The notes under the pieces were generated by a model. The model was not told the origin of the DNA, searched no databases, and worked only from the letters and a program-made list of their open reading frames with translations. Below, one piece after another: positions 31,575 to 39,214 of a stretch of 64,000 nucleotides of DNA; within the stretch, counting starts at the first letter, position 1, and each line of letters opens with the position of its first letter. The position numbers were made by a program, and so were the translations under genes. Source of the DNA: Terrabacter sp040702505 (lineage in GTDB: Bacteria > Actinomycetota > Actinomycetes > Actinomycetales > Dermatophilaceae); the NCBI RefSeq assembly GCF_040702505.1, contig NZ_JBFBLC010000003.1:310001-374000 (forward strand). Reading direction: 5' to 3'.

Positions 31575-32375
31575 GTGACTGCCGGCGCTCGCAAGAGGCA
31601 GCTGCCCCTGGCCTACCGGTTGGTGGCGCTGTTCCTCCGGCCGGTTCTCATGCGGGTCACGAGGCGCGACTGGCGCGGGCTCGAGAACATCCCTGCCGAG
31701 GGCGGGTTCGTCGTCTCGCCCAACCACATCTCCTACGCCGACCCGCTCGTCTTCGCCCACTTCATGTTCGACAGCGGCCGCGAGGCGTACTTCCTCGGCA
31801 AGGAGAGCCTCTTCACGATCCCGGTCGTCGGCTGGATCCTGCGCAAGTGCGGTCAGATCCCCGTCTACCGCAACTCCCTGGCCGCCGCCGACGCCTACCG
31901 CGCCGCGGTCGAGGGCGTCCGGCAGGGCAAGGCGCTCGGCATCTTCCCCGAGGGGACGATCACCCGCGACCCGGACCTGTGGCCGATGCGCGGCAAGACG
32001 GGGGCGGCGCGCGTCGCGCTCGAGACCCGGTGCCCGCTGATCCCGGTCGCCCAGTGGGGGGCCCAGGAGATCCTCTCGCCCTACGGCCACCGCCCCTCGC
32101 TCTTCCCGCGCAAGACGATGAAGATGTATGCCGGTCCGCCCGTCGACCTGTCGGACCTCTACGACCGCCCCATCGACACCAAGGTGCTGCGCGAGGCCAC
32201 CGACCGGCTGATGGACCGGATCACCGAGCTGCTCGAGGTGCTCCGCGAGGAGAAGCACCCGGCCGAGCGCTTCGACCCCCGCCGGCACGGGGTGCCCGAG
32301 ATCGGCAACCCGGTGCGGCACGACGACATCGGTCGCCCGACGTCGTCCGAGCCCGACGAGGGGAGCTCCGAGTGA
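31575..32375 (+). CDS. plsC: 1-acyl-sn-glycerol-3-phosphate acyltransferase (PlsC-like)
   Basis: This is a 266-residue acyltransferase with the catalytic NHISYADP (HX4D), the glycerol-phosphate site FPEGTITRD, and a hydrophobic N-terminal segment that should dock it to the inner membrane face. It makes phosphatidic acid. GTG 31575 starts it, and its stop overlaps the gpsA start as GTGA, linking acylation to synthesis of glycerol-3-phosphate. The last 40 residues are charged and variable. Confidence 0.87.
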   Translation: MTAGARKRQLPLAYRLVALFLRPVLMRVTRRDWRGLENIPAEGGFVVSPNHISYADPLVFAHFMFDSGREAYFLGKESLFTIPVVGWILRKCGQIPVYRNSLAAADAYRAAVEGVRQGKALGIFPEGTITRDPDLWPMRGKTGAARVALETRCPLIPVAQWGAQEILSPYGHRPSLFPRKTMKMYAGPPVDLSDLYDRPIDTKVLREATDRLMDRITELLEVLREEKHPAERFDPRRHGVPEIGNPVRHDDIGRPTSSEPDEGSSE

Positions 32376-33373
32376 CGACACGCGTGGCCGTCATGGGCAG
32401 CGGCAACTGGGGCACCGCCTTCGCCATGATCCTCGCCGATGCCGGCTGCGACGTGGCGATGTGGGCGCGTCGGCACGAGGTGGCCGAGGCGGTCAACGCC
32501 GGCTGCAACGAGGCCTACCTGCCCGAGCTTCGCCTCTCGCCCTCGATCCGGGCGACGGTCGACCCGGCGGAGGCGCTCGACCGGGCCGACCTCGTGGTGC
32601 TGGCCGTGCCGTCGCAGACGCTGCGCGACAACCTCGTCCGGTGGGGCGGCGCCATCCCGGGCGACGCCCCGGTGGTGTCACTGCTCAAGGGTGTCGAGCT
32701 CGGCACGACCATGCGGATGAGCGAGGTCATCGTCGAGGCGGCCGGTGTCGAGGACGACCGCGTCGTCGTGGTGTCGGGGCCGAACCTGGCGCACGAGATC
32801 GCCTTGCGACAGCCAGCGGGCGGGGTCGTCGCCTGCCGCGACATGGCCACCGCCGAGCGGGTCGCCGGTGCCTGCGCGACCCCGTGGTTCCGGCCCTACA
32901 CCGACACCGACGTCATCGGTGCCGAGGTGTGCGGCGCCACGAAGAACGTCGTCGCGCTGGCCTCCGGCATGGCCGAGGGGCTGGGGTTCGGCGACAACAC
33001 CAAGGCCACCATCATCACCCGTGGCCTGGCCGAGACGACCCGCCTCGGCCTGGCGCTGGGCGCTGACCCGCAGACCTTCATGGGGCTGGCCGGTGTCGGC
33101 GACCTCATCGCCACGTGCATGTCGCCGCTGTCGCGCAACCACAGCTTCGGCGTCCGGCTCGGCCGTGGCCTCTCGGTCGCCGAGGCCACCGCCGAGCTGC
33201 GCACCACCACCGAGGGCGTCAAGTCGTGCGAGTCGATCCTCACGCTCGCCCAGCAGCACGACGTCGACATGCCGATCTGCGAGCAGGTGGTCGCCGTGAT
33301 CCGCGACGGGCACCCCGCGAGGGAGGTCGGGCCGCGCCTGATGTCGCGTGACCTCAAGGCCGAGAAGCGCTGA
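32372..33373 (+). CDS. gpsA: Glycerol-3-phosphate dehydrogenase [NAD(P)+]
   Basis: GpsA reduces dihydroxyacetone phosphate to glycerol-3-phosphate for phospholipids. The 333-residue protein has the dinucleotide loop GSGNWGTAFA, LLKGVELGT, SGPNLAHEIA, the catalytic-lysine segment GATKNVVALASGMAEG, and GLAGVGDLIATC. GTG 32372 overlaps the plsC stop. A small hairpin follows before the convergent PLP enzyme. Confidence 0.94.
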   Translation: MTTRVAVMGSGNWGTAFAMILADAGCDVAMWARRHEVAEAVNAGCNEAYLPELRLSPSIRATVDPAEALDRADLVVLAVPSQTLRDNLVRWGGAIPGDAPVVSLLKGVELGTTMRMSEVIVEAAGVEDDRVVVVSGPNLAHEIALRQPAGGVVACRDMATAERVAGACATPWFRPYTDTDVIGAEVCGATKNVVALASGMAEGLGFGDNTKATIITRGLAETTRLGLALGADPQTFMGLAGVGDLIATCMSPLSRNHSFGVRLGRGLSVAEATAELRTTTEGVKSCESILTLAQQHDVDMPICEQVVAVIRDGHPAREVGPRLMSRDLKAEKR

Positions 33374-33385
33374 GCCGTATGCCGT

Positions 33386-33405
33386 CCCGTCCGTGGGCGG
33401 ACGGG
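33386..33405. terminator. Short hairpin between convergent gpsA and PLP-enzyme genes
   Basis: CCCGTCCG and CGGACGGG pair around TGGG, followed by a run of G. It is directly preceded by a GTATGCCG heptamer. Confidence 0.45.
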
Positions 33406-33447
33406 GGGGGACGGGGCGGACGGGGCGCCGGGGTGCCCAGCGGCCAC

Positions 33448-34587
33448 TCAGGACTCGAGTGCGTTCTCCCGGTCTTGGTCGAGGGCGAGGTCCATGGCGT
33501 GGTCGAGGGCGTGGTCGAGGGCTTGGTCGAGGTCGGTCCACAGGTCCTCGACGTGCTCGATGCCGACGGAGAGGCGCAGCAGGTTGACCGGCACCTCGCG
33601 TGACTCCGACGGGTGTCGGCGGCGGCGCTCGAGCTGGGACTCGACCCCGCCCAGGCTCGTCGAGTGCAGCCAGACGCGCGTCGCGGCGCACACCCGTTCG
33701 GCGGCCGCCTCGTCGCCCGCGACGTCGATCGAGAGGATCGCGCCCGTCCCGGGATAGCGCACGCGCTCGACGGCACGGTGTCCCTCGAGGCGGCCCGCGA
33801 GCTCGGCCGCGCTCGCGCTGGCCCGCTCGAACCGGACCGAGAGGGTGCGCAGCCCGCGGAGGGCCAGGTAGACCTCGAGGGGCCCGGCGATGGCGCCGTG
33901 CAGGGTGCGGTGGCGACGCAGCCGCTCGCCGATCGTGCGGCCCCGCTCGGTGTCCGCCACGACGGTCGCACCGAGCACCACGTCGCTGTGGCCGGAGAGG
34001 TACTTCGTCACCGAGTGCACGACGACGTCGGCGCCGAGCGTGAGCGGGCGGCACAGCAGCGGCGTCGAGAGGGTGTTGTCGACGACGCTGGTCACGCCGA
34101 GCTGTCGTGAGCGGTCGAGCACGACGTCGAGCTCGGTGACGTCCATGAGCGGGTTGGTCGGCGACTCCAGCCACAGCAGGTCCGCCGACTCGAGCGCCGC
34201 GAGGAAGCCGGCCGTGTCGGTGGCGTGAACGCGTACGACGGTGCCGCCGGCGTCCTCGTGGGCCGCGAGCAGGTCGCCCGTGCCGTTGTAGGTCGTGTCC
34301 GGCGCGACCACCGTCCCGCCGGCCGGGACGAGCGACAGCGCCGCCGAGATGGCTCCCATGCCGGAGGCGTGCACGAGGGCCAGACCGTCCTCGAGGCCAC
34401 CGAGGGCCTCCTCGAAGGCGTTCCACGTGGGGTTGCCCGATCGCGCGTAGTTGACGGCGCCGTCGGCGGCGTACGTCGACGTCAGCTCGACCGGCACGTT
34501 GACCGACGCGCCCGGGCGACGCTCCGGACGACCGGAGGCCACGAGGAACGTCTCGACGTGCTGCTGCGAATCCTTGTCCCTGACCAC
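33448..34587 (-). CDS. Cys/Met-metabolism PLP-dependent enzyme (cystathionine gamma-synthase/lyase-like)
   Basis: This is a 379-residue enzyme of the trans-sulfuration family. The PLP lysine is in SVTKYLSGHSDV; other family segments are YARSGNPT, HASGMGAIS, WLESPTNP and VDNTLSTP. Synthase, lyase and desulfhydrase cannot be separated by eye. The last 25 residues repeat the tetrapeptide ALDH/ALDQ, encoded by a 12-bp tandem repeat, and look like a recent extension. GTG 34587 follows TACGCT by six bases (leaderless pattern). It is divergent from ddl with 50 bases between. Confidence 0.85.
   Translation of the reverse strand: MVRDKDSQQHVETFLVASGRPERRPGASVNVPVELTSTYAADGAVNYARSGNPTWNAFEEALGGLEDGLALVHASGMGAISAALSLVPAGGTVVAPDTTYNGTGDLLAAHEDAGGTVVRVHATDTAGFLAALESADLLWLESPTNPLMDVTELDVVLDRSRQLGVTSVVDNTLSTPLLCRPLTLGADVVVHSVTKYLSGHSDVVLGATVVADTERGRTIGERLRRHRTLHGAIAGPLEVYLALRGLRTLSVRFERASASAAELAGRLEGHRAVERVRYPGTGAILSIDVAGDEAAAERVCAATRVWLHSTSLGGVESQLERRRRHPSESREVPVNLLRLSVGIEHVEDLWTDLDQALDHALDHAMDLALDQDRENALES
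33474..33533 (-). repeat. 12-bp tandem repeat in the 3' end of the PLP-enzyme gene
   Basis: There are five consecutive 12-base units on the plus strand, variants of CGTGGTCGAGGG; two middle units are identical and one (33486-33497) is diverged. On the coding strand they spell ALDH or ALDQ tetrapeptides. Confidence 0.8.
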
Positions 34588-34637
34588 GCCGTCAGCGTAC
34601 GAGGGGGTTCGCAGGGCCTTCGATAGAGTCTCGACTG

Positions 34638-35777
34638 ATGACCACGGACCAGCCCCAGCCCGACCAGCCGAGCCGCCGCCCGCGCGTCGCCATCGTCTTC
34701 GGAGGACGCTCCTCCGAGCACGCAGTCTCGTGCTCGACGGCGGCGAGCGTCCTGCGCGCCATCGACCGCGACAAGTACGACGTCGTGCCGGTGGGCATCG
34801 CCCGCGACGGCCACTGGGTCCTCGTGGCCGACGACCCCGAGCCCCTGCGCCTGCTGCCGGGTCAGACCCCCGAGGTCGTGGGCGGCGGCGCGTCGGTCGT
34901 CGTGCCCCTCAGCACCGGAGACCGCTCGCTGACGGTCCTCGAGGCGGGGCAGCCGCCGCGCGCGCTCGGCGACGTGGACGTCGTCTTCCCGCTGCTGCAC
35001 GGCCCGTTCGGCGAGGACGGCACCCTGCAGGGCCTGCTGGACCTGGCCGACGTGCGCTACGTCGGATCCGGCGTCACGGCCTCCGCCGTGATGATGGACA
35101 AGGCGATGATGAAGGTCGTCTTCGAGTCGGCCGGCCTGAAGGTCGGCCCCTACGTCGTCCTCACCGACCGCGAGTGGCGCCGCGACCCCGAGGCGGCCCT
35201 GGCCCGGGTCGAGCCGCTCGGCTGGCCGGTGTTCGTCAAGCCGGCCCGCGCCGGCTCCAGCATGGGCATCACCAAGGTGGACGACGCGTCAGGTCTGCGC
35301 GCCGCCGTCGAGGCCGCCCGCGAGCACGACCCCAAGGTCGTCGTCGAGGCCGCTGTCGTCGGGCGCGAGATCGAGTGCGGTGTGCTCGACGGGCACGGCA
35401 CCGAGGCGCCGCGCACGAGCGAGCTCGGCGAGGCCGTCGTCGTGACGGGGCACGACTTCTACGACTTCGAGGCCAAGTACCTCGCCGAGGACGACGTCCG
35501 TCTCGACTGCCCGGCCGACGTGCCGGCCGCGGTCGCCGAGCGGATCCGCGAGATGTCGGTCACCGCGTTCGAGGCGGCCGGCTGCGAGGGACTGGCGCGC
35601 GTCGACTTCTTCTACACGCCGTCGGGCGATGTGGTCATCAACGAGATCAACACCATGCCCGGTTTCACGCCGCACTCGATGTACCCGCGGATGTGGGCGG
35701 CCACGGGCCTGGGCTACACCGACCTCATCGACGAGCTGATCTCACTGGCCCTGGAGCGGCGGACCGGCCTGCGCTGA
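34638..35777 (+). CDS. ddl: D-alanine--D-alanine ligase
   Basis: Ddl makes the D-Ala-D-Ala end of the peptidoglycan precursor. The 379-residue ATP-grasp protein has GGRSSEHAVS at the N-terminus, LHGPFGEDG, the YVGSGVTASAVMMDK segment, VKPARAGSSMG and the metal-binding VINEINTMPGFT. TAGAGT eight bases before ATG 34638 suggests a leaderless or near-leaderless mRNA. It converges with the DUF3515 lipoprotein gene. Confidence 0.95.
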   Translation: MTTDQPQPDQPSRRPRVAIVFGGRSSEHAVSCSTAASVLRAIDRDKYDVVPVGIARDGHWVLVADDPEPLRLLPGQTPEVVGGGASVVVPLSTGDRSLTVLEAGQPPRALGDVDVVFPLLHGPFGEDGTLQGLLDLADVRYVGSGVTASAVMMDKAMMKVVFESAGLKVGPYVVLTDREWRRDPEAALARVEPLGWPVFVKPARAGSSMGITKVDDASGLRAAVEAAREHDPKVVVEAAVVGREIECGVLDGHGTEAPRTSELGEAVVVTGHDFYDFEAKYLAEDDVRLDCPADVPAAVAERIREMSVTAFEAAGCEGLARVDFFYTPSGDVVINEINTMPGFTPHSMYPRMWAATGLGYTDLIDELISLALERRTGLR

Positions 35778-35844
35778 GGGGCCGCCGCCGCACCGCAGCG
35801 CTGGAGGACGCGCCCCTACGACGCGCGGCGACGCGCGGCGACGC

Positions 35845-36291
35845 TCAGGAGCAGTGCCGGCCGTTCTTCGGCAGGGCCTCGGCCGCCGCGGTGAAGGCGG
35901 GCAGCAGCAGCGGCACCGGGCCGTAGGTGCCCGGCGCGAGGACCTCGATCGCCGGGTCGCGTCCGAACGTCGTGGCCATCGACCCGTCACTGAGGGAACG
36001 CACCACCCAGTCGACCCCGTCGACCGTGACGCAGCTGTCGGTGGTCGGGCCGAGCGGGTCGAGGCCACAGCGGGCGAAGATCGCGGGGTCGCCCCACGCG
36101 GCGACCGAGGCGTCCTGCGGCTGGGTGTCGACCCGTCCGTGGCCGCCGACGGTGCTCGGCCACGTCACCGAGCGGCACACCGGGGCTGAGGACTGCGGTG
36201 CCAGGGCGACCTCGGGTGCGCGGTTGCAGGCGGACAGCACGACGGCGGCGCCGAGCAGCGCCGCCGTCGTGAGGGACGAGCGATGGTTCAG
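35845..36291 (-). CDS. DUF3515-family lipoprotein, apparent CTG start
   Basis: This exported protein of about 148 residues begins with a signal peptide whose lipobox is LSAC, so it is probably membrane-anchored. Two later Cys pairs may form disulfides. It fits the DUF3515 proteins that lie between ddl and an Lrp-type gene in other actinobacteria; function unknown. No ATG, GTG or TTG in frame gives a sensible start: CTG 36291, preceded by GAGG with six bases between, is the best candidate and CTG 36303 the next. The start lies eight bases after the Lrp stop. Confidence 0.72.
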   Translation of the reverse strand: MNHRSSLTTAALLGAAVVLSACNRAPEVALAPQSSAPVCRSVTWPSTVGGHGRVDTQPQDASVAAWGDPAIFARCGLDPLGPTTDSCVTVDGVDWVVRSLSDGSMATTFGRDPAIEVLAPGTYGPVPLLLPAFTAAAEALPKNGRHCS

Positions 36292-36299
36292 GGTCGACC

Positions 36300-36533
36300 T
36301 CAGACGTGGACGACCGTGCAGGTCAGCGTGCGGGTGATGCCCGGGACGTCCTGCAGCTTCGCGATGACGAGGCGGCCGAGGTCGTCGACGTTGGAGGCCT
36401 CGACCCGCGCGATGACGTCGTAGGGGCCGGTGACGTCCTCGGCGAGGGTCACCCCGGTGATGCCCGCGATCTGCTCCGCCACGCTGGCGGCCTTGCCGAC
36501 TTCGGTCTGGATCAGGATGTAGGCCTGGACCAC
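36300..36533 (-). CDS. Stand-alone Lrp/AsnC ligand-binding (RAM) domain protein
   Basis: This 77-residue protein consists only of the AsnC C-terminal alpha/beta sandwich (AYILIQTEVG, ITGVTLAEDVTGPYDVIARVEA, LTCTVVHV) and lacks the helix-turn-helix. Such small RAM proteins probably sense amino acids or modulate full-length Lrp proteins. GTG 36533 has GAGGTG upstream. The DUF3515 gene follows after eight bases, so the two form an operon. Confidence 0.82.
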   Translation of the reverse strand: MVQAYILIQTEVGKAASVAEQIAGITGVTLAEDVTGPYDVIARVEASNVDDLGRLVIAKLQDVPGITRTLTCTVVHV

Positions 36534-36726
36534 GTGTCACCTCACTGTGTGTCGGTCGTTGGTCGGTCGCCCCCGGGCGAGGGCTGTCTCGCTGAGGGCA
36601 CGACCGGTCGGAACGGCAGGCCCCAGTGTGACTGTGGCCGTGCCTGACGCTACCTTGCCATGGGGCTCCACGTCCCGTCGGATACCAGGGCCCGGGCGGG
36701 CCCACGACCGGAAGGGTGTGTGACCC

Positions 36727-37728
36727 GTGCCGAACGTGCGCCGGAGCGAGCGCGGGCCGATGATGACGGGCGGCACCCCGCTCCGCACCCTCGACGAGGA
36801 GGAGCTGCTCGCGCACATCATCCCCGCCTTCCCGCCGGGCGCCGACCTGCTCGTCGCACCCGGCGACGACGCGGCGGTGCTGCGCACGGCCGACCGCACC
36901 ATCGCCACCACCGACACGGTCGTCCTCGGTCGTGACTGGCTCGACGCCTGGTCCTCGGGCGCCGACATCGGCCACAAGGTCGTGGCGCAGAACCTCGCGG
37001 ACGTCGCCGCGATGGGCGGCGTCCCCACGGGGGTGCTCGTCACGCTCGTGGCCGACCCCGAGCTGTCCCTCGAGTGGGTGCTCGACCACGTGCAGGGCCT
37101 CGCCCGGGCCTGCATCGACGCCGGCGTGTCGGTGCTCGGCGGCGACCTGTCCTCGGCGCCGGCCGGCGTCGTCATGGTCTCGGTCACCGCGCTGGGGCGG
37201 CTGGAGGGGGAGCCGGTGCTCCGGTCGGGGGCCCGTCCCGGGGACGTCCTCGCCGTGTGCGGCTCGCTGGGTCTGGCCGGCGCGGGCCTGCGGCTGCTGC
37301 AGACCGGCGCCGTCGACCGGTTGCCCGAGGCCGTCGAGATCCACCGCCGGCCGCGCCCGCCACTCGCGGCCGGCCCCCGCGCGGCCACAGCGGGAGCCAC
37401 GGCCATGCTCGACCTCAGCGACGGGCTGCTCCGCGACGGTGGCCGCATCGCGGGCGCCAGCAGGGTCGTCGTCGACCTCGACCTCGAGGCGCTCGTGCCC
37501 GACGTCGACGTCCTGGCGGACGTCCTCGGGGCCGAGCAGGCGCTGGACTGCGTGCTGGCCGGGGGAGAGGAGCACTCGCTGCTGGCGACCTTTCCCGCCG
37601 GGACGCTGCCCGAGGGGTGGCGCGGGATCGGCACCGTGCGTGCTGCCCGCGAGGGTGAGGCCCCCGCCATCCTCGTCGACGGCCGCGTCGTCACCCACAC
37701 CGGGTGGGACCACTTCCGGGCGACCTGA
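36727..37728 (+). CDS. thiL: Thiamine-monophosphate kinase
   Basis: ThiL phosphorylates thiamine monophosphate to the diphosphate. The 333-residue protein shows the N-terminal PGDDAAVLR metal site, TTDTVVLGRDW, the IGHKVVAQNLADVAAMG segment, GGDLSSAP and LDLSDGLLRDGGR of the PurM/ThiL fold. GTG 36727 is the longest plausible start; the true one may be about 12 codons later at Met-Met. No thiamine riboswitch is visible ahead of it. Confidence 0.9.
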   Translation: MPNVRRSERGPMMTGGTPLRTLDEEELLAHIIPAFPPGADLLVAPGDDAAVLRTADRTIATTDTVVLGRDWLDAWSSGADIGHKVVAQNLADVAAMGGVPTGVLVTLVADPELSLEWVLDHVQGLARACIDAGVSVLGGDLSSAPAGVVMVSVTALGRLEGEPVLRSGARPGDVLAVCGSLGLAGAGLRLLQTGAVDRLPEAVEIHRRPRPPLAAGPRAATAGATAMLDLSDGLLRDGGRIAGASRVVVDLDLEALVPDVDVLADVLGAEQALDCVLAGGEEHSLLATFPAGTLPEGWRGIGTVRAAREGEAPAILVDGRVVTHTGWDHFRAT

Positions 37729-37739
37729 CCCCTCGGCCC

Positions 37740-37785
37740 GGTGGAGGTATGCCGTCGCGCCCGGCCGCGACGCAGCACCTCGACC
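37740..37785. repeat. Palindromic intergenic repeat, copy 1
   Basis: A 46-bp unit whose ends, GGTGGAGGTATGCCGTCGCG and a right arm ending CACCTCGACC, pair imperfectly with each other to form a long hairpin. It contains the recurring heptamer GTATGCC. A second copy starts 63 bases later. Confidence 0.7.
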
Positions 37786-37802
37786 CGGCGTGGCACCAAG
37801 GA

Positions 37803-37848
37803 GGTGGAGGTATGCCGTCGCGCTGGGCCGCGACGTGCCACCTCGACC
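37803..37848. repeat. Palindromic intergenic repeat, copy 2
   Basis: Same 46-bp unit and orientation as 37740-37785, differing at only a few central positions. The two copies fill most of the gap between thiL and the rpmB terminator. Confidence 0.7.
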
Positions 37849-37876
37849 GAGCGACGGGGAGACCGGGGGAAACGCA

Positions 37877-37905
37877 GGAGGCCGGCCCCGACGGGACCGG
37901 CCTCC
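37877..37905. terminator. Terminator between convergent thiL and rpmB
   Basis: GGAGGCCGG (37877-37885) pairs with CCGGCCTCC (37897-37905), with further CCC/GGG pairing inside. On the minus strand GCGTTTCC follows, so it mainly serves rpmB. Confidence 0.65.
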
Positions 37906-37922
37906 GACTGTCTAGCTCGGGG

Positions 37923-38111
37923 TCAGCGAACGACCTTGCCCGCCTTGAGGCAGGAGGTGCAGACGTTGACTCGCTTCGGCGTCACACCGTTCACCAGCGT
38001 CCGAACGCGCTGGATGTTGGGGTTCCAGCGGCGCTTGGTGCGGCGGTGCGAGTGCGAGATGTTGTGACCGAAGCTCGGTCCCTTGCCGCAGACGTCGCAG
38101 TTGGCAGCCAC
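37923..38111 (-). CDS. rpmB: 50S ribosomal protein L28
   Basis: This is a 62-residue L28 with two CxxC pairs (CDVC and CTSC), the zinc-binding form. Core motifs are KGPSFGHNISHSHRRTKRRW and PNIQRVR. GTG 38111 is preceded by CAGGAGATACCC. Organisms with a zinc-binding L28 often carry a zinc-free paralogue under Zur control; none is in the window. TACTCT near 38225 on the minus strand is a possible -10. Confidence 0.95.
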   Translation of the reverse strand: MAANCDVCGKGPSFGHNISHSHRRTKRRWNPNIQRVRTLVNGVTPKRVNVCTSCLKAGKVVR

Positions 38112-38170
38112 GGGTATCTCCTGAAGTTCGATGTTGATCAAGTGCGAAGCTCCACCACAGGCTCGGGGCA

Positions 38171-38190
38171 GACGCACGAGGGCGTGCGTC
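38171..38190. terminator. Hairpin between the fructosamine kinase-like gene and rpmB
   Basis: GACGCACG and CGTGCGTC form a perfect 8-bp stem with loop AGGG, next to a second stem CCCCGC/GCGGGG. Both genes read toward the left, so this could end the upstream gene or fold in the rpmB leader. Confidence 0.45.
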
Positions 38191-38277
38191 ACCCCGCACA
38201 GCGCGGGGGGAACCGGTCAAGAGTAGCCGACGAGTCGCTCGGACGACAAAACGGCGGGAGCGGCCCGCGACGGGGCC

Positions 38278-39051
38278 TCACGTGAAGGGACGGGCGGCGT
38301 CGACGAGCGGTGCGGCATACGACGGGCCGTGCGAGGCGGCGTGTACGGCCAGGGGATGCAGCTGGTGCAGGGGCACGAGCCCATGCCATCCCGGCGCGAG
38401 GCCGGCCTCCTCCGCATAGGCGGCGACGACCCTGTCGAGGCCTGGGCAGCCGAAGAGGTCGAGCATGGCGAGGTCGGTCAGGCCGTGACCGCCGTGCGCC
38501 GCGGGGTCGATGAGGACGGCACCCTGCGCGGTGTGGACGACGTTGCCCGACCACAGGTCTCCGTGGATCCGCGCCGGGGGACGGTCGTCGTCGAAGTCGC
38601 CCGCGGCGAGGCGGTCGCAGGCCCGTTCGACGACCCGGGCGCCGTCCGGGTCGAGGTGGCCGCGCTCGAGTGCCCGCCGCACGAAGGGCCGCACGCGCTG
38701 CTCGGCGTAGAAGAGCCCCCACGTCGGTGTGGGGTCGTTGCTCTGCGACTGGCGCCCGATCCACGCCGCGCCGCTCCAGCCGTCGGGGGGCGCGCCGAAG
38801 GCCGGCGCGCCGGCCGCATGGGTCCTGGCCAGCGCCCGTCCCAGTGCCTCGGCGTGCGGGGCCGTCGGTTGCGCCGGGTCGAGGCGCTCGAGGTCGATGT
38901 GGCGGGTGCCCACGTCGAGCACCCGGACGGTGCGCGCGCCGCCGCGGGACTCCGCCTCGCCCAGCCAGCGCAGCCCGGCCGCCTCGGCCTCGAAGAAGCC
39001 GGCGGGTGCGTCCTCTCGCGTCTTGCGATGTCGGTGCTCGGCGGCCGTCAT
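38278..39051 (-). CDS. Fructosamine kinase-family protein
   Basis: This is a 257-residue aminoglycoside-phosphotransferase-fold protein. It shows the catalytic loop RIHGDLWSGNV and the metal-binding LIDPAAHGGH, with a family-typical N-terminus (FFEAEAAGLRWL). Relatives phosphorylate ketoamines formed by glycation so that they decompose, a form of protein repair. TACGTT is followed by six bases and ATG 39051, a leaderless pattern. The gene reads toward rpmB. Confidence 0.85.
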   Translation of the reverse strand: MTAAEHRHRKTREDAPAGFFEAEAAGLRWLGEAESRGGARTVRVLDVGTRHIDLERLDPAQPTAPHAEALGRALARTHAAGAPAFGAPPDGWSGAAWIGRQSQSNDPTPTWGLFYAEQRVRPFVRRALERGHLDPDGARVVERACDRLAAGDFDDDRPPARIHGDLWSGNVVHTAQGAVLIDPAAHGGHGLTDLAMLDLFGCPGLDRVVAAYAEEAGLAPGWHGLVPLHQLHPLAVHAASHGPSYAAPLVDAARPFT

Positions 39052-39214
39052 CGTCCCAACGTAACCCGACCGGACGGGGCAGCCGGGCGGCGTACCCCTG
39101 CAGTGCCGAGCGGGTATGCCGTAGGCCGGAGGGTCGCATGCGACCGTCGGGGCGAGGCGCTAGCCTGCCGAGCATCGGCGAGCCCGATGTCCAGCACCAC
39201 GAGCAGGAGGTCCG

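Noticed and set aside
35778..35844. Tandem GACGCGCGGC units between ddl and the lipoprotein gene as an operator
   Set aside because: Only two and a half copies in a very G+C-rich stretch between convergent genes; likely chance or part of a weak terminator.
36600..36726. TPP riboswitch ahead of thiL
   Set aside because: The conserved CUGAGA and related core are not present, and the leader is too short.
37741..37915. Small coding frames in the thiL-rpmB gap
   Set aside because: They are created by the two palindromic repeats and read low-complexity Arg/Pro peptides; no start signal.
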